Shown: positions 40,001 through 53,848 of the stretch, piece after piece
Numbering within the stretch: the stretch's first letter is position 1
Layout: every line of letters begins with the position of its first letter
NCBI RefSeq assembly: GCF_050948215.1
Contig: NW_027488820.1
Location: 1 to 64,000, forward strand
Direction: 5' to 3'
Source of the DNA: Halictus rubicundus
Lineage: Eukaryota > Arthropoda > Insecta > Hymenoptera > Halictidae
Length of the DNA stretch: 64,000 nt
Translations under genes and position numbers: made by a program
Notes under the pieces: model-generated
Told to the model about the DNA's origin: nothing
The model's database searches: none
Seen by the model: the letters and a program-made list of their open reading frames with translations, nothing else

Positions 40001-42900
40001 GATAGGATAGGATAGAGGATAGGATAGGATAGTTGATAGGATAGGGTAGGATAGAGGATAGGATAGGATAGTTGATAGGATAGGATACAGGATAGGATAG
40101 GATAGAGGATAGGATAGGATAGAGGATAGGATAGGATAGAGGATAGTATAGGATAGAGGATAGGATAGGATAGGATAGAGGATAGGATAGGATAGAGGAT
40201 AGGATAGGATAGAGGATAAGATAGGATAGAGGATAACATAGGGGATTGGATAGGATAGAGGATGGGAGACGATGGAGGATAGGATAGGATTGATGATAGG
40301 ATAGGAAAGATTACAGGATAGGATACAGGATACGATATTATAGAGGATAGGATAGGATAGAGGATAGGATAGGATAGAGGATAAGATAGGATAGAGGATA
40401 ACATAGGGGATTGGATAGGATAGAGGAGAGGAGACCATAGAGGATAGGATAGGATTGATGATAGGATAGGAAGGTTACAGGATAGGATACAGGATACGAT
40501 ATTATAGAGGATACGATATTATAGAGGATAGGATACGATAGAGGATAGGATAGGATAGAGGATAAGATACGATAGAGGATACGATATAGAATAGGATAGG
40601 ATAGAGGATAGGGGATTGGATCGGATACAGGATAGGAGACCGTAGAGGATTGGATAGGATAGAGGATATTATAGGATAGAGGATATGATAGGATGGAGGA
40701 TAGAATAGGATAGAGGATAAGATAGGGTAGAGGATAACATAGGGGATTGGATAGGATAGAGGATAGGAGACGATAGAGGATAGGATAGGATTGATGATAG
40801 GATAGGAAAGATTACAGGATAGGATACAGGATACGATATTATAGAGGATACGATATTATAGAGGATAGGATACGATAGAGGATAGGGGATTGGATCGGAT
40901 ACAGGATAGGAGACGGTAGAGGATTGGATAGGATAGAGGATATTATAGGATAGAGGATACGATAGGATGGAGGATAGAATAGGATAGAGGATAAGATAGG
41001 ATAGAGGATAGGATAGGATAGTTGATATGATAGGATACAGGATAGGATAGGATAGAGGATAGGATAGGATAGAGGATAGGATATTATAGAGGATAGGATA
41101 GGATAGAGGATAACATAGGGGATTGGATAGCATAGAGGATAGGAGACGATAGAGGATAGGATAGAGAAGAGGATAGGATAGAGGATAGGGGATTGGATCG
41201 GATACAGGATAGGAGACGGTAGAGGATTGGATAGGATAGAGGAAAGGATAGGATAGAGGATATTATAGGATAGAGGATAGGATAGGATGGAGGTTAGGAT
41301 ACGATAGAGGATAAGATAGGATAGAGGATAACATAGGGGATTGGATAGGATAGAGGATAGGAGACCATATAGGATAGGATAGGATTGATGATAGGATAGG
41401 AAAGTTTACAGGATAGGATACAGGATACGATATTATAGAGGATACGATATTATAGAGGATAGGATAGGATAGAGGATAGGATAGGAAAGAGGATAGGATA
41501 GGATAGAGGATAGGATAGGATAGAGGATAGAATAGGATAGAGGATAGGATAGGATAGAGGATAGGATAGGATAGAGGATAAGATAGGATAGAGGATAACA
41601 TAGGGGATTGGATAGGATAGAGGATGGGAGACGATGGAGGATAGGATAGGATTGATGATAGGATAGGAAAGATTACAGGATAGGATACAGGATACGATAT
41701 TATAGTGGATACGATATTATAGAGGATAGGATAGGATAGAGGATAGGATAGGATGGAGGATAGGATAGGATAGAGGATAGGATAGGATAGAGGATAGGAT
41801 AGGATATAGGATAGGATAGGATAGAGGATAGGATAGGATAGAGGATAGGATAGGATAGATGATATGATAGGATACAGGATAGGATAGGATAGAGGATAGG
41901 ATAGGATAGAGGATAGGATAGGATAGAGGATAGGATAGGATAGAGGATAGGATAGGATAGAGGATAGGATAGGATAGAGGATAGGATAGGATAGAGGATA
42001 TGATAGGATAGAGGATAGGATAGGATAGAGGATATTATAGGACAGAGGATAGGATAGGATAGAGGATAGGATAGGATAGATGATATTATAGGATAGAGGA
42101 TAGGATAGGATGGAGGATAGGATAGGATAGCGGATAGGATAGTATGGAGTATACGATAGAATTGAGGATAGGATAGGGTTGAGGATAGGATAGGATAGAG
42201 GATAGGAGAAGATAGAGGATTGGATAGGATAGAGGATAGGATACGATAGAGGATAGGATAGAGAAGAGGATAGGATAGAGGATAGGGGATTGGATCGGAT
42301 ACAGGATAGGAGACGGTAGAGGATTGGATAGGATAGAGAATAGGATAGGATTGAGGATATTATAGGATAGAGGATAGGATAGGATAGTTGATATGATAGG
42401 ATACAGGATAGGATAGGATAGAGGATAGGATAGGATAGAGGATAGGATATTATAGAGGATAGGATAGGATAGAGGATAACATAGGGGATTGGATAGCATA
42501 GAGGATAGGAGACGATAGAGGATAGGATAGGATAGGATATAGGATAGGATAGGATAGAGGATAGGATAGGATAGAGGATAGGATAGGATAGTTGATATGA
42601 TAGGATACAGGATAGGATAGGATAGAGGATAGGATAGGATAGAGGATAGGATAGGATAGAGGATAGGATAGGATAGAGGATAGGATAGGATAGAGGATAG
42701 GATAGGATAGAGGATAGGATAGGATAGAGGATAGGATAGGATAGAGGATAGGATAGGATAGAGGATAGGATAGGATAGAGGATAGGATAGGATAGAGGAT
42801 AGGATAGGATAGAGGATAGGATAGGATAGATGATGTTATAGGATAGAGGATAGGATAGGATGGAGGATAGGACAGGATAGAGGATAGGATAGGATAGAGG
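40001..42900. repeat. Right copy of the super-block, second part
   Basis: Matches 21695-24650 at offset 18306, with a 51-bp shorter canonical run near its end (GTTGATATG 42591 to GATGATGTT 42829, 14 units). It includes GCGGATAGG at 42130. After about 42900 it passes through a short joint with GATAGACGATAGG into the next block. Confidence 0.88.
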
Positions 42901-42959
42901 ATAGGATAGGATAGACGATAGGATAGGATAGGATAGAGGATAGGATAGGATAGTTGATA

Positions 42960-45900
42960 GGATAGGATACAGGATAGGATAGGATAGAGGATAGGATAGG
43001 ATAGTTGATATGATAGGATACAGGATAGGATAGGATAGAGGATAGGATAGGATAGAGGATAGGATATTATAGAGGATAGGATAGGATAGAGGATAACATA
43101 GGGGATTGGATAGCATAGAGGATAGGAGACGATAGAGGATAGGATAGGATAGGATATAGGATAGGATAGGATAGAGGATAGGATAGGATAGAGGATAGGA
43201 TAGGATAGAGGATATTATAGGATAGAGGATAGGATAGGATAGTTGATATGATAGGATACAGGATAGGATAGGATAGAGGATAGGATAGGATAGAGGATAG
43301 GATATTATAGAGGATAGGATAGGATAGAGGATAACATAGGGGATTGGATAGCATAGAGGATAGGAGACGATAGAGGATAGGATAGGATAGGATATAGGAT
43401 AGGATAGGATAGAGGATAGGATAGGATAGAGGATAGGATAGGATAGTTGATATGATAGGATACAGGATAGGATAGGATAGAGGATAGGATAGGATAGAGG
43501 ATAGGATAGGATAGAGGATAGGATAGGATAGAGGATAGGATAGGATAGAGGATAGGATAGGATAGAGGATAGGATAGGATAGAGGATAGGATAGGATAGA
43601 GGATAGGATAGGATAGAGGATAGGATAGGATAGAGGATAGGATAGGATAGAGGATAGGATAGGATAGAGGATAGGATAGGATAGAGGATAGGATAGGATA
43701 GATGATGTTATAGGATAGAGGATAGGATAGGATGGAGGATAGGACAGGATAGAGGATAGGATAGGATAGAGGATAGGATAGGATAGAGGATAGGATAGGA
43801 TAGAGGATATTATAGGACAGAGGATAGGATAGGATAGAGGATAGGTTAGGATAGATGATATTATAGGATAGAGGATAGGATAGGATAGGATAGGATAGGA
43901 TATAGGATAGGATAAGATAGGGGATAGGATAGGATAGAGTATAGGATAGGATAGTTGATATGATAGGATACAGGATAGGATAGGATAGAGGATAGGATAG
44001 GATAGAGGATAGGATAGGATAGATGATAGGATATGATAGAGGATACCAAAGGATAGAGGATAGGATAGGATTGTGGATAGGATAGGAAAGAGGACAGGAT
44101 AGGATACAGGATACGATATTATAGAGGATACGATATTGTAGAGGATAGGATAGGATAGAGGATAGGATAGGATAGAGGAGAAGATAGGAGAGAGGATAGG
44201 ATAGGACAGAGGATAGGATAGGATAGAGGATAGGATAGGATAGAGGATAGGATAGGATAGAGGATAGGATAGGATAGTTGATAGGATAGGATAGGATAGA
44301 GGATAGGATAGGATAGTTGATAGGATAGGATACAGGATAGGATAGGATAGAGGATAGGATAGGATAGAGGATAGGATAGGATAGAGGATAGTATAGTATA
44401 GAGGATAGGATAGGATAGAGGATAGGATAGGATAGAGGATAGGATAGGATAGAGGATAAGATAGGATAGAGGATAACATAGGGGATTGGATAGGATAGAG
44501 GATTGGAGACGATGGAGGATAGGATAGGATTGATGATAGGATAGGAAAGATTACAGGATAGGATACAGGATACGATATTATAGAGGATAGGATAGGATAG
44601 AGGATAGGATAGGATAGAGGATAAGATAGGATAGAGGATAACATAGGGGATTGGATAGGATAGAGGAGAGGAGACCATAGAGGATAGGATAGGATTGATG
44701 ATAGGATAGGAAAGATTACAGGATAGGATACAGGATACGATATTATAGAGGATACGATATTATAGAGGATAGGATACGATAGAGGATAGGATAGGATAGA
44801 GGATAAGATACGATAGAGGATACGATATAGAATAGGATAGGATAGAGGATAGGGGATTGGATCGGATACAGGATAGGAGACCGTAGAGGATTGGATAGGA
44901 TAGAGGATATTATAGGATAGAGGATATGATAGGATGGAGGATAGAATAGGATAGAGGATAAGATAGGGTAGAGGATAACATAGGGGATTGGATAGGATAG
45001 AGGATAGGAGACGATAGAGGATAGGATAGGATTGATGATAGGATAGGAAAGATTACAGGATAGGATACAGGATACGATATTATAGAGGATAGGATAGGAT
45101 AGAGGATAGGATAGGATGGAGGATAGGATAGGATAGAGGATAGGATAGGATAGAGGATAGGATAGGATGGAGGATAGGATAGGATAGAGGATAGGATAGG
45201 ATTGATGATAGGATAGGAAAGATTACAGGATAGGATACAGGATACGATATTATAGAGGATAGGATAGGATAGAGGATAGGATAGGATGGAGGATAGGATA
45301 GGATAGAGGATAGGATAGGATAGAGGATAGGATAGAGGATAGGATAGGATAGGATATGGGATAGGATAGGATAGAGGATAGTATAGGATAGAGGATAGGA
45401 TAGGATAGTTGATATGATAGGATACAGGATAGGATAGGATAGAGGATAGGATAGGATAGAGGATAGGATAGGATAGAGGATAGGATAGGATAGAGGATAG
45501 GATAGGATAGAGGATAGGATAGGATAGAGGATAGGATAGGATAGAGGATAGGATAGGATAGAGGATAGGATAGGATAGAGGATAGGATAGGATAGAGGAT
45601 AGGATAGGATAGAGGATAGGATAGGATAGAGGATAGGATAGGATAGAGGATAGGATAGGATAGAGGATAGGATAGGATAGAGGATAGGATAGGATAGAGG
45701 ATAGGATAGGATAGAGGATAGGATAGGATAGAGGATAGGATAGGATAGAGGATAGGATAGGATAGAGGATAGGATAGGATAGAGGATAGGATAGGATGGA
45801 GGATAGGATAGGATTGATGATAGGATAGGAAAGATTACAGGATAGGATACAGGATACGATATTATAGAGGATAGGATAGGATAGAGGATAGGATAGGATG

Positions 45901-47325
45901 GAGGATAGGATAGGATAGAGGATAGGATAGGATAGAGGATAGGATAGGATAGGATATGGGATAGGATAGGATAGAGGATAGGATAGGATAGAGGATAGGA
46001 TAGGATAGTTGATATGATAGGATACAGGATAGGATAGGATAGAGGATATGATAGGATAGAGGATAGGATAGGATAGAGGACAGGATAGGATAGAGGATAG
46101 GATAGGATAGAGGATAGGATAGGATAGAGGATAGGATAGGATAGAGGATAGGATAGGATAGAGGATAGGATAGGATAGAGGATAGGATAGGATAGAGGAT
46201 AGGATAGGATAGAGGATAGGATAGGATAGAGGATAGGATAGGATAGAGGATAGGATAGGATAGAGGATAGGATATGATAGAGGATACCAAAGGATAGAGG
46301 ATAGGATAGGATTGTGGATAGGATAGGAAAGAGGACAGGATAGGATACAGGATACGAAATTATAGAGGATACGATATTGTAGAGGGTAGGATAGGATAGA
46401 GGATAGGATAGGATAGAGGAGAGGATAGGAGAGAGGATAGGATAGGATAGAGGATAGGATAGGATTGTGGATAGGATAGGACAGAGGACAGGATAGGATA
46501 CAGGATACGAAATTATAGAGGATACGATATTGTAGAGGGTAGGATAGGATAGAGGATAGGATAGGATACAGGAGAGGATAGGAGAGAGGATAGGATAGGA
46601 CAGAGGATAGGATAGGATAGAGGATAGGATAGGATAGAGGATAAGATAGGATAGAGGATAACATAGGGGATTGGATAGGATAGTGGAGAGGAGACCATAG
46701 AGGATAGGATAGGATTGATGATAGGATAGGAAAGATTACAGGATAGGATACAGGATACGATATTATAGAGGATACGTTATTGTAGAGGATAGGATACGAT
46801 AGAGGATAGGATAGGATAGAGGATAGGATATGATAGAGGATACCAAAGGATAGAGGATAGGATAGGATTGTGGATAGGATAGGAAAGAGGACAGGATAGG
46901 ATACAGGATACGAAATTATAGAGGATACGATATTGTAGAGGGTAGGATAGGATAGAGGATAGGATAGGATAGAGGAGAGGATAGGAGAGAGGATAGGATA
47001 GGACAGAGGATAGGATAGGATTGTGGATAGGATAGGACAGAGGACAGGATAGGATACAGGATACGAAATTATAGAGGATACGATATTGTAGAGGGTAGGA
47101 TAGGATAGAGGATAGGATAGGATAGAGGAGAGGATAGGAGAGATGATAGGATAGGACAGAGGATAGGATAGGATAGAGGATAGGATAGGATAGAGGATAA
47201 GATAGGATAGAGGATAACATAGGGGATTGGATAGGATAGAGGAGAGGAGACCATAGAGGATAGGATAGGATTGATGATAGGATAGGAAAGATTACAGGAT
47301 AGGATACAGGATACGATATTATAGA
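42960..47325. repeat. Right copy of the super-block, third part
   Basis: Matches 28370-32700. It lacks the downstream 2124-bp duplication: only one set of CCAAAGG units is present (46287 and 46843). The copies diverge at the ACGTTATTG unit near 47330, after which GATAGAATAGG and GGGGATTGG units follow. Confidence 0.88.
45426..45797. repeat. Uninterrupted canonical 17-mer run
   Basis: About 22 perfect units without a base change, read line by line. It is among the longest pure runs in the window and is the expanded partner of 30857-31177. Confidence 0.93.
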
Positions 47326-50300
47326 GGATACGTTATTGTAGAGGATAGGATACGATAGAGGATAGGATAGGATAGAGGATAGGATACGATAGAGGATACG
47401 ATATAGAATAGGATAGGATAGAGGATAGGGGATTGGATCGGATACAGGATAGGAGACGGTAGAGGATTGGATAGGATAGAGGATATTATAGGATAGAGGA
47501 TATGATAGGATGGAGGATAGAATAGGATAGAGGATAAGATAGGATAGAGGATAACATAGGGGATTGGATAGGATAGAGGATAGGAGACGATAGAGGATAG
47601 GATAGGATTGATGATAGGATAGGAAAGATTACAGGATAGGATACAGGATACGATATTATAGAGGATACGATATTATAGAGGATAGGATAGGATAGAGGAT
47701 AGGATAGGATAGAGGATATGATAGGATAGAGGATAGGATAGGATAGAGGATAGGATAGGATAGAGGATAGGATAGGATAGAGGATAGGATAGGATAGTTG
47801 ATATGATAGGATACAAGATAGGATAGGATAGAGGATAGGATATAATAGAGGATAGGATAGGATAGAGGATAGGATAGGATAGAGGATAGGATACGATAGA
47901 GGATAGGATAGGATAGAGGATAGGATAGTATAGATGATGTTATAGGATAGATGATGTTATAGGATAGAGTATAGGATAGGATGGAGGATAGGACAGGATA
48001 GAGGATAGGATAGGATAGAGGATAGGATAGGATAGAGGATAGGATAGGATAGAGGATATTATAGGACAGAGGATAGGATAGGATAGAGGATAGGATAGGA
48101 TAGAGGATAGGATAGGATAGAGGATAGGATAGGATAGAGGATAGGATAGGATAGAGTATATAATAGGATAGAGGATATTATAGGACAGAGGATAGGATAG
48201 GATAGAGGATAGGATATTATAGAGGATAGGATAGGATAGAGGATAGGATAGGATAGTTGATAGGATAGGATACAGGATAGGATAGGATAGAGAATAGGAT
48301 AGGATAGAGGATAGGAAAGGATAGAGGATATTATAGGACAGAGGATAGGATAGGATAGAGGATAGGATAGTATAGATGATAGGATAGGATGGAGGATAGG
48401 ATAGGATAGAGGATAGGATATAGGATTGGATAGGATAGAGGATAGGATCGGATAGAGGATAGGATAGGATTGAGGATAGGAGGGGATAGAGGATAGGATA
48501 GGATGGAGGTTAGGATAGGATAGAGGATAAGATAGGATAGAGGATAGGATAGGATAGTTGATAGGATAGGATAGAGAATAGGATAGGATAGAGGATAGGG
48601 GATTGGATCGGATACAGGATAGGAGACGGTAGAGGATTGGATAGGATAGAGGATAGGACAGGATAGAGGATATTATAGGATAGAGGATAGGATAGGATGG
48701 AGGATAGGATAGGATAGAGGATAAGATAGGATAGAGGATAACATAGGGGATTGGATAGGATAGAGGATAGGAGACCGTAGAGGATAGGATAGGATTGATG
48801 ATAGGATAGGAAAGATTACAGGATAGGATACAGGATACGATATTATAGAGGATACGATATTATAGAGGATAGGATAGGATAGAGGATAGGATAGGATAGA
48901 GGATAGGATAGGATAGAGGATAAGATAGGATAGAGGATAACATAGGGGATTGGATAGGATAGAGGAGAGGAGACCATAGAGGATAGGATAGGATTGAGGA
49001 TAGGATAGGAAAGAGGACAGGATAGGATACAGGATACGATATTATAGAGGATACGATTTTATAGAGGATAGGATAGGATAGATAATAGGATAGGATAGAG
49101 GATAGGATAGGATAGGACAGAGGATATGATAGGATAGAGGATAGGATAGGATAGAGGATAGGAGAGGATAGAGGATAGGATAGGATAGAGGATAGGATAG
49201 GATAGATGATGTTATAGGATAGAGGATAGGATAGGATGGAGTAAAGGACAGGATAGAGGATAGGATAGGATAGAGGATAGGATAGGATAGAGGATAGGAT
49301 AGGATAGAGGATAGGATAGGATAGAGGATAGGATAGGATAGAGGATAGGATAGGATAGAGGATAGGATAGGATAGATGATGTTATAGGATAGATGATGTT
49401 ATAGGATAGAGTATAGGATAGGATGGAGGATAGGACAGGATAGAGGATAGGATAGGATAGAGGATAGGATAGGATAGAGGATATTATAGGACAGAGGATA
49501 GGATAGGATAGAGGATAGGATAGGATAGAGGATAGGATAGGATAGAGGATAGGATAGGATAGAGGATAGGATAGGATAGAGGATAGGATAGGATAGAGGA
49601 TAGGATAGGATAGAGGATAGGATAGGATAGTTGATATGATAGGATACAAGATAGGATAGGATAGAGGATAGGATAGGATAGAGGATAGGATAGGATAGAG
49701 GATAGGATAGGATAGAGGATAGGATAGGATAGAGGATAGGATAGGATAGAGGATAGGATAGGATAGAGGATAGGATAGTATAGAGGATAGGATAGGATAG
49801 AGGATAGGATAGGATGGAGGATAGGATAGGATAGAGGATAGGATAGGATGGAGGTTAGGATAGGATAGAGGATAAGATAGGATAGAGGATAACATAGGGG
49901 ATAGGATAGGATAGACGATAGGAGACCATAGAGGATAGGATAGGATTGATGATAGGTTAGGAAAGATTACAGGATAGGATACAGGATACGATATTATAGA
50001 GGATACGATATTATAGAGGATACGATATTATAGAGGATAGGATAGGATAGAGGATAGGATAGGATAGAGGATAGGATAGGATAGAGGATAGGATAGGATA
50101 TAGGATAGGATAGTATAGAGGATAGGATAGAATAGAGGAAAGGATAGGATAGAGGATTGGATAGGATAGAGAACACCAAAGGATAGAGGATAGGATAGGA
50201 TTGAGGATAGGATAGGAAAGAGGACAGGATAGGATACAGGATACGATATTATAGAGGATACGATATTATAGAGGATAGGATAGGAGAGAGGATAGGATAG

Positions 50301-52332
50301 GATAGAGGATAGGATAGGATAGAGGATAGGATAGGACAGAGGATAGGATAGGATAGAGGATAGGTTAGGATAGAGGATAGGATAGGATAGAGGATAGGAT
50401 AGGATAGTTGATAGGATAGGATACAGGATAGGATAGGATAGAGGATAGGATAGGATAGAGGATAGGATAGGATAGAGGATAGGATAGGATAGTTGATATG
50501 ATAGGATACAGGATAGGATAGGATAGAGGATAGGTTAGGATAGAGGATAGGATAGGATAGAGGATAGGATAGGATAGTTGATAGGATAGGATACAGGATA
50601 GGATAGGATAGAGGATAGGATAGGATAGAGGATAGGATAGGATAGAGGATAGGATAGGATAGTTGATATGATAGGATACAGGATAGGATAGGATAGAGGA
50701 TAGGATAGGATAGAGGATAGGATAGGATAGAGGATAGGATAGGATGGAAGATAGGATAGGATAGAGGATAGGATAGGATAGAGGATAGGATAGGATAGAG
50801 GATAGGATAGGATAGAGGATAGGATAGAGGATAGGATAGGATAGAGGATAGGATAGGATAGAGGATAGGATAGGATAGAGGATAGGATAGGATAGAGGAT
50901 AGGATAGGATAGAGGATAGGATAGGATAGAGGATAGGATAGGATAGAGGATAGGATAGGATAGAGGATAGGATAGGATAGAGGATAGGATAGGATAGAGG
51001 ATAGGATAGGATAGAGGATAGGATAGGATAGAGGATATTATAGGGCAGAGGATAGGATAGGATAGAGGATAGGATAGGATAGAGGATAGGATAGGATAGG
51101 GGATAGGATAGGATAGATGATGTTATTAGATAGAGGATAGGATAGGATGGAGGATAGGACAGGATAGAGGATAGGATAGGATAGAGGATAGGATAGGATA
51201 GAGGATAGGATAGGATAGAGGATAGGATAGGATAGAGGATAGGATACGGATAGAGGATAGGATAGGATAGAGGATAGGATAGAGGATAGGATAGAGGATT
51301 GGATAGGATAGAGGATATTATAGGATAGAGGATAGGATAGGATGGAGGATAGGATAGGATAGAGGATAACATAGGGGATTGGATAGGATAGAGGATAGGA
51401 TACGATAGAGGATAGGATAGGATAGAGGATAGGATAGGATAGAGGATAGGATAGGATAGAGGATAGGATAGGATAGTTGATATGATAGGATACAAGATAG
51501 GATAGGATAGAGGATAGGATAGGATAGAGGATAGGGTAGGATAGACGATAGGATAGGATAGAGGATAGGATAGGATAGAGGATAGGATAGGATAGATGAT
51601 GTTATAGGATAGATGATGTTATAGGATAGAGTATAGGATAGGATGGAGGATAGGACAGGATAGAGGATAGGATAGGATAGAGGATAGGATAGGATAGAGG
51701 ATATTATAGGACAGAGGATAGGATAGGATAGAGGATAGGATAGGATAGAGGATAGGATAGGATAGAGGATAGGATAGGATAGAGGATAGGATAGGATAGA
51801 GGATATTATAGGACAGAGGATAGGATAGGATAGAGGATAGGATATTATAGAGGATAGGATAGGATAGAGGATAGGATAGGATAGTTGATATGATAGGATA
51901 CAAGATAGGATAGGATAGAGGATAGGATAGGATAGAGGATAGGGTAGGACAGAGGATAGGATAGGATAGAGGATAGGATAGGATAGATGATGTTATAGGA
52001 TAGATGATGTTATAGGATAGAGTATAGGATAGGATGGAGGATAGGACAGGATAGAGGATAGGATAGGATAGAGGATAGGATAGGATAGAGGATATTATAG
52101 GACAGAGGATAGGATAGGATAGAGGATAGGATAGGATAGAGGATAGGATAGGATAGAGGATAGGATAGGATAGAGGATAGGATAGGATGGAGGATACGAT
52201 AGGATAGAGGATAGGATAGGATAGAGGATAGGATAGGATAGAGGATAGGATAGGATGGATGATGTTATAGGATAGATGATGTTATAGGATAGAGTATAGG
52301 ATAGGATGGAGGATCGGATAAGATAGAGGATA
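47326..52332. repeat. Zone with GATGATGTT doublets
   Basis: This zone is marked by a doubled variant, two GATGATGTTATAG units in a row followed by GAGTATAGG, at 47933, 49375, 51595, 51986 and 52258. The last three are spaced 391 and 272 bp, exactly 23 and 16 units. The doublet was not seen elsewhere in this form; 26536/26570 has two such units separated by a normal one. No gene was seen. Confidence 0.82.
50340..50680. repeat. 170-bp (10-unit) tandem pair
   Basis: Two copies at offset 170: GTTAGG at 50364 and 50534, GTTGATAGG at 50407 and 50577, GTTGATATG at 50492 and 50662. I saw no base difference between the copies, which suggests recent origin. Confidence 0.9.
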
Positions 52333-52900
52333 GGATAGGATAGAGGATATTATAGGACAGAGGATAGGATAGGATAGAGGATATTATAGGACAGAGGATA
52401 GGATAGGATAGAGGATAGGATATTATAGAGGATAGGATAGGATAGAGGATAACACAGGGGATTGGATAGCATAGAGGATAGGAGACGATAGAGGATAGGA
52501 TAGGATAGAGGATAGGATAGTATAGATGATATTATAGGATAGAGGATAGGATAGGATGGAGGATAGGATAGGATAGAGGATAGGATATAGGATTGGATAG
52601 GATAGAGGATAGGATCGGATAGAGGATAGGATAGGATTGAGGATAGGAGGGGATAGAGCAGATGATAGAGCATAGGAAAGAATTGTAGATAGGATAGGAT
52701 AGAATATAGGATAGGATAGAGAATAGGATAGGATAGATGATATTATAGGATACAGGATAGGATAGGATGGAGGATAGGATAGGATAGAGGATAGGATAGG
52801 ATGGAGGTTAGAATAGGATAGAGGATAAGATAGGATAGAGGATAACATAGGGGATTGGATAGGATAGACGATAGGAGACCATAGAGGATAGGATAGGATT
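52333..52900. repeat. Distant third copy of the left-edge 563-bp unit
   Basis: AACACAGGGG at 52451 and CAGATGATAGAGC at 52659 lie 52333 bp from the first copy (118, 326) and 51770 bp from the second (681, 889). It has GATATTATAGG where both left copies have GATATTTTAGG. Confidence 0.85.
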
Positions 52901-53470
52901 GATGATAGGTTAGGAAAGATTACAGGATAGGATACAGGATACGATATTATAGAGGATACGATATTATAGAGGATACGATATTATAGAGGATAGGATAGGA
53001 TAGAGGATAGGATAGGATAGGATAGAGGATAGGATAGGATAGAGGATAGGATAGGATATAGGATAGGATAGTATAGAGGATAGGATAGAATAGAGGAAAG
53101 GATAGGATAGAGGATTGGATAGGATAGAGAACACCAAAGGATAGAGGATAGGATAGGATTGAGGATAGGATAGGAAAGAGGACAGGATAGGATACAGGAT
53201 ACGATATTATAGAGGATACGATATTATAGAGGATAGGATAGGAGAGAGGATAGGATAGGATAGAGGATAGGATAGGATAGAGGATAGGATAGGACAGAGG
53301 ATAGGATAGGATAGATGATAGGATACGGATAGAGGATAGGATACGGATAGAGGATAGGATAGGATAGAGGATAGGATAGGATACAGGATAGGATAGGATA
53401 GAGGATAGGATAGGATAGAGGATAGGATAGGATAGAGGATAGGATAGGATAGTTGATATGATAGGATACA

Positions 53471-53848
53471 GGATAGGATAGGATAGAGGATAGGATAGGA
53501 TAGAGGATAGGATAGGATAGAGGATAGGATAGGATAGAGGATAGGATAGGATAGAGGATAGGATAGGATAGAGGATAGGATAGGATAGAGGATAGGATAG
53601 GATAGAGGATAGGATAGGATAGAGGATAGGATAGGATAGAGGATAGGATAGGATAGAGGATAGGATAGGATAGAGGATAGGATAGGATAGAGGATAGGAT
53701 AGGATAGAGGATAGGATAGGATAGAGGATAGGATAGGATAGAGGATAGGATAGGATAGAGGATAGGATAGGATAGAGGATAGGATAGGATAGAGGATAGG
53801 ATAGGATAGAGGATAGGATAGGATAGAGGATAGGATAGGATAGAGGAT
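53471..53848. repeat. Uninterrupted canonical 17-mer run
   Basis: About 22 perfect units between a GATACAGG unit and a GATATTATAGGGCAG unit. Confidence 0.92.

Noticed and set aside
50340..50680. Integrated element or attachment-site duplication
   Set aside because: The repeated 170 bp is exactly ten satellite units with ordinary variants, so it is a local array duplication.
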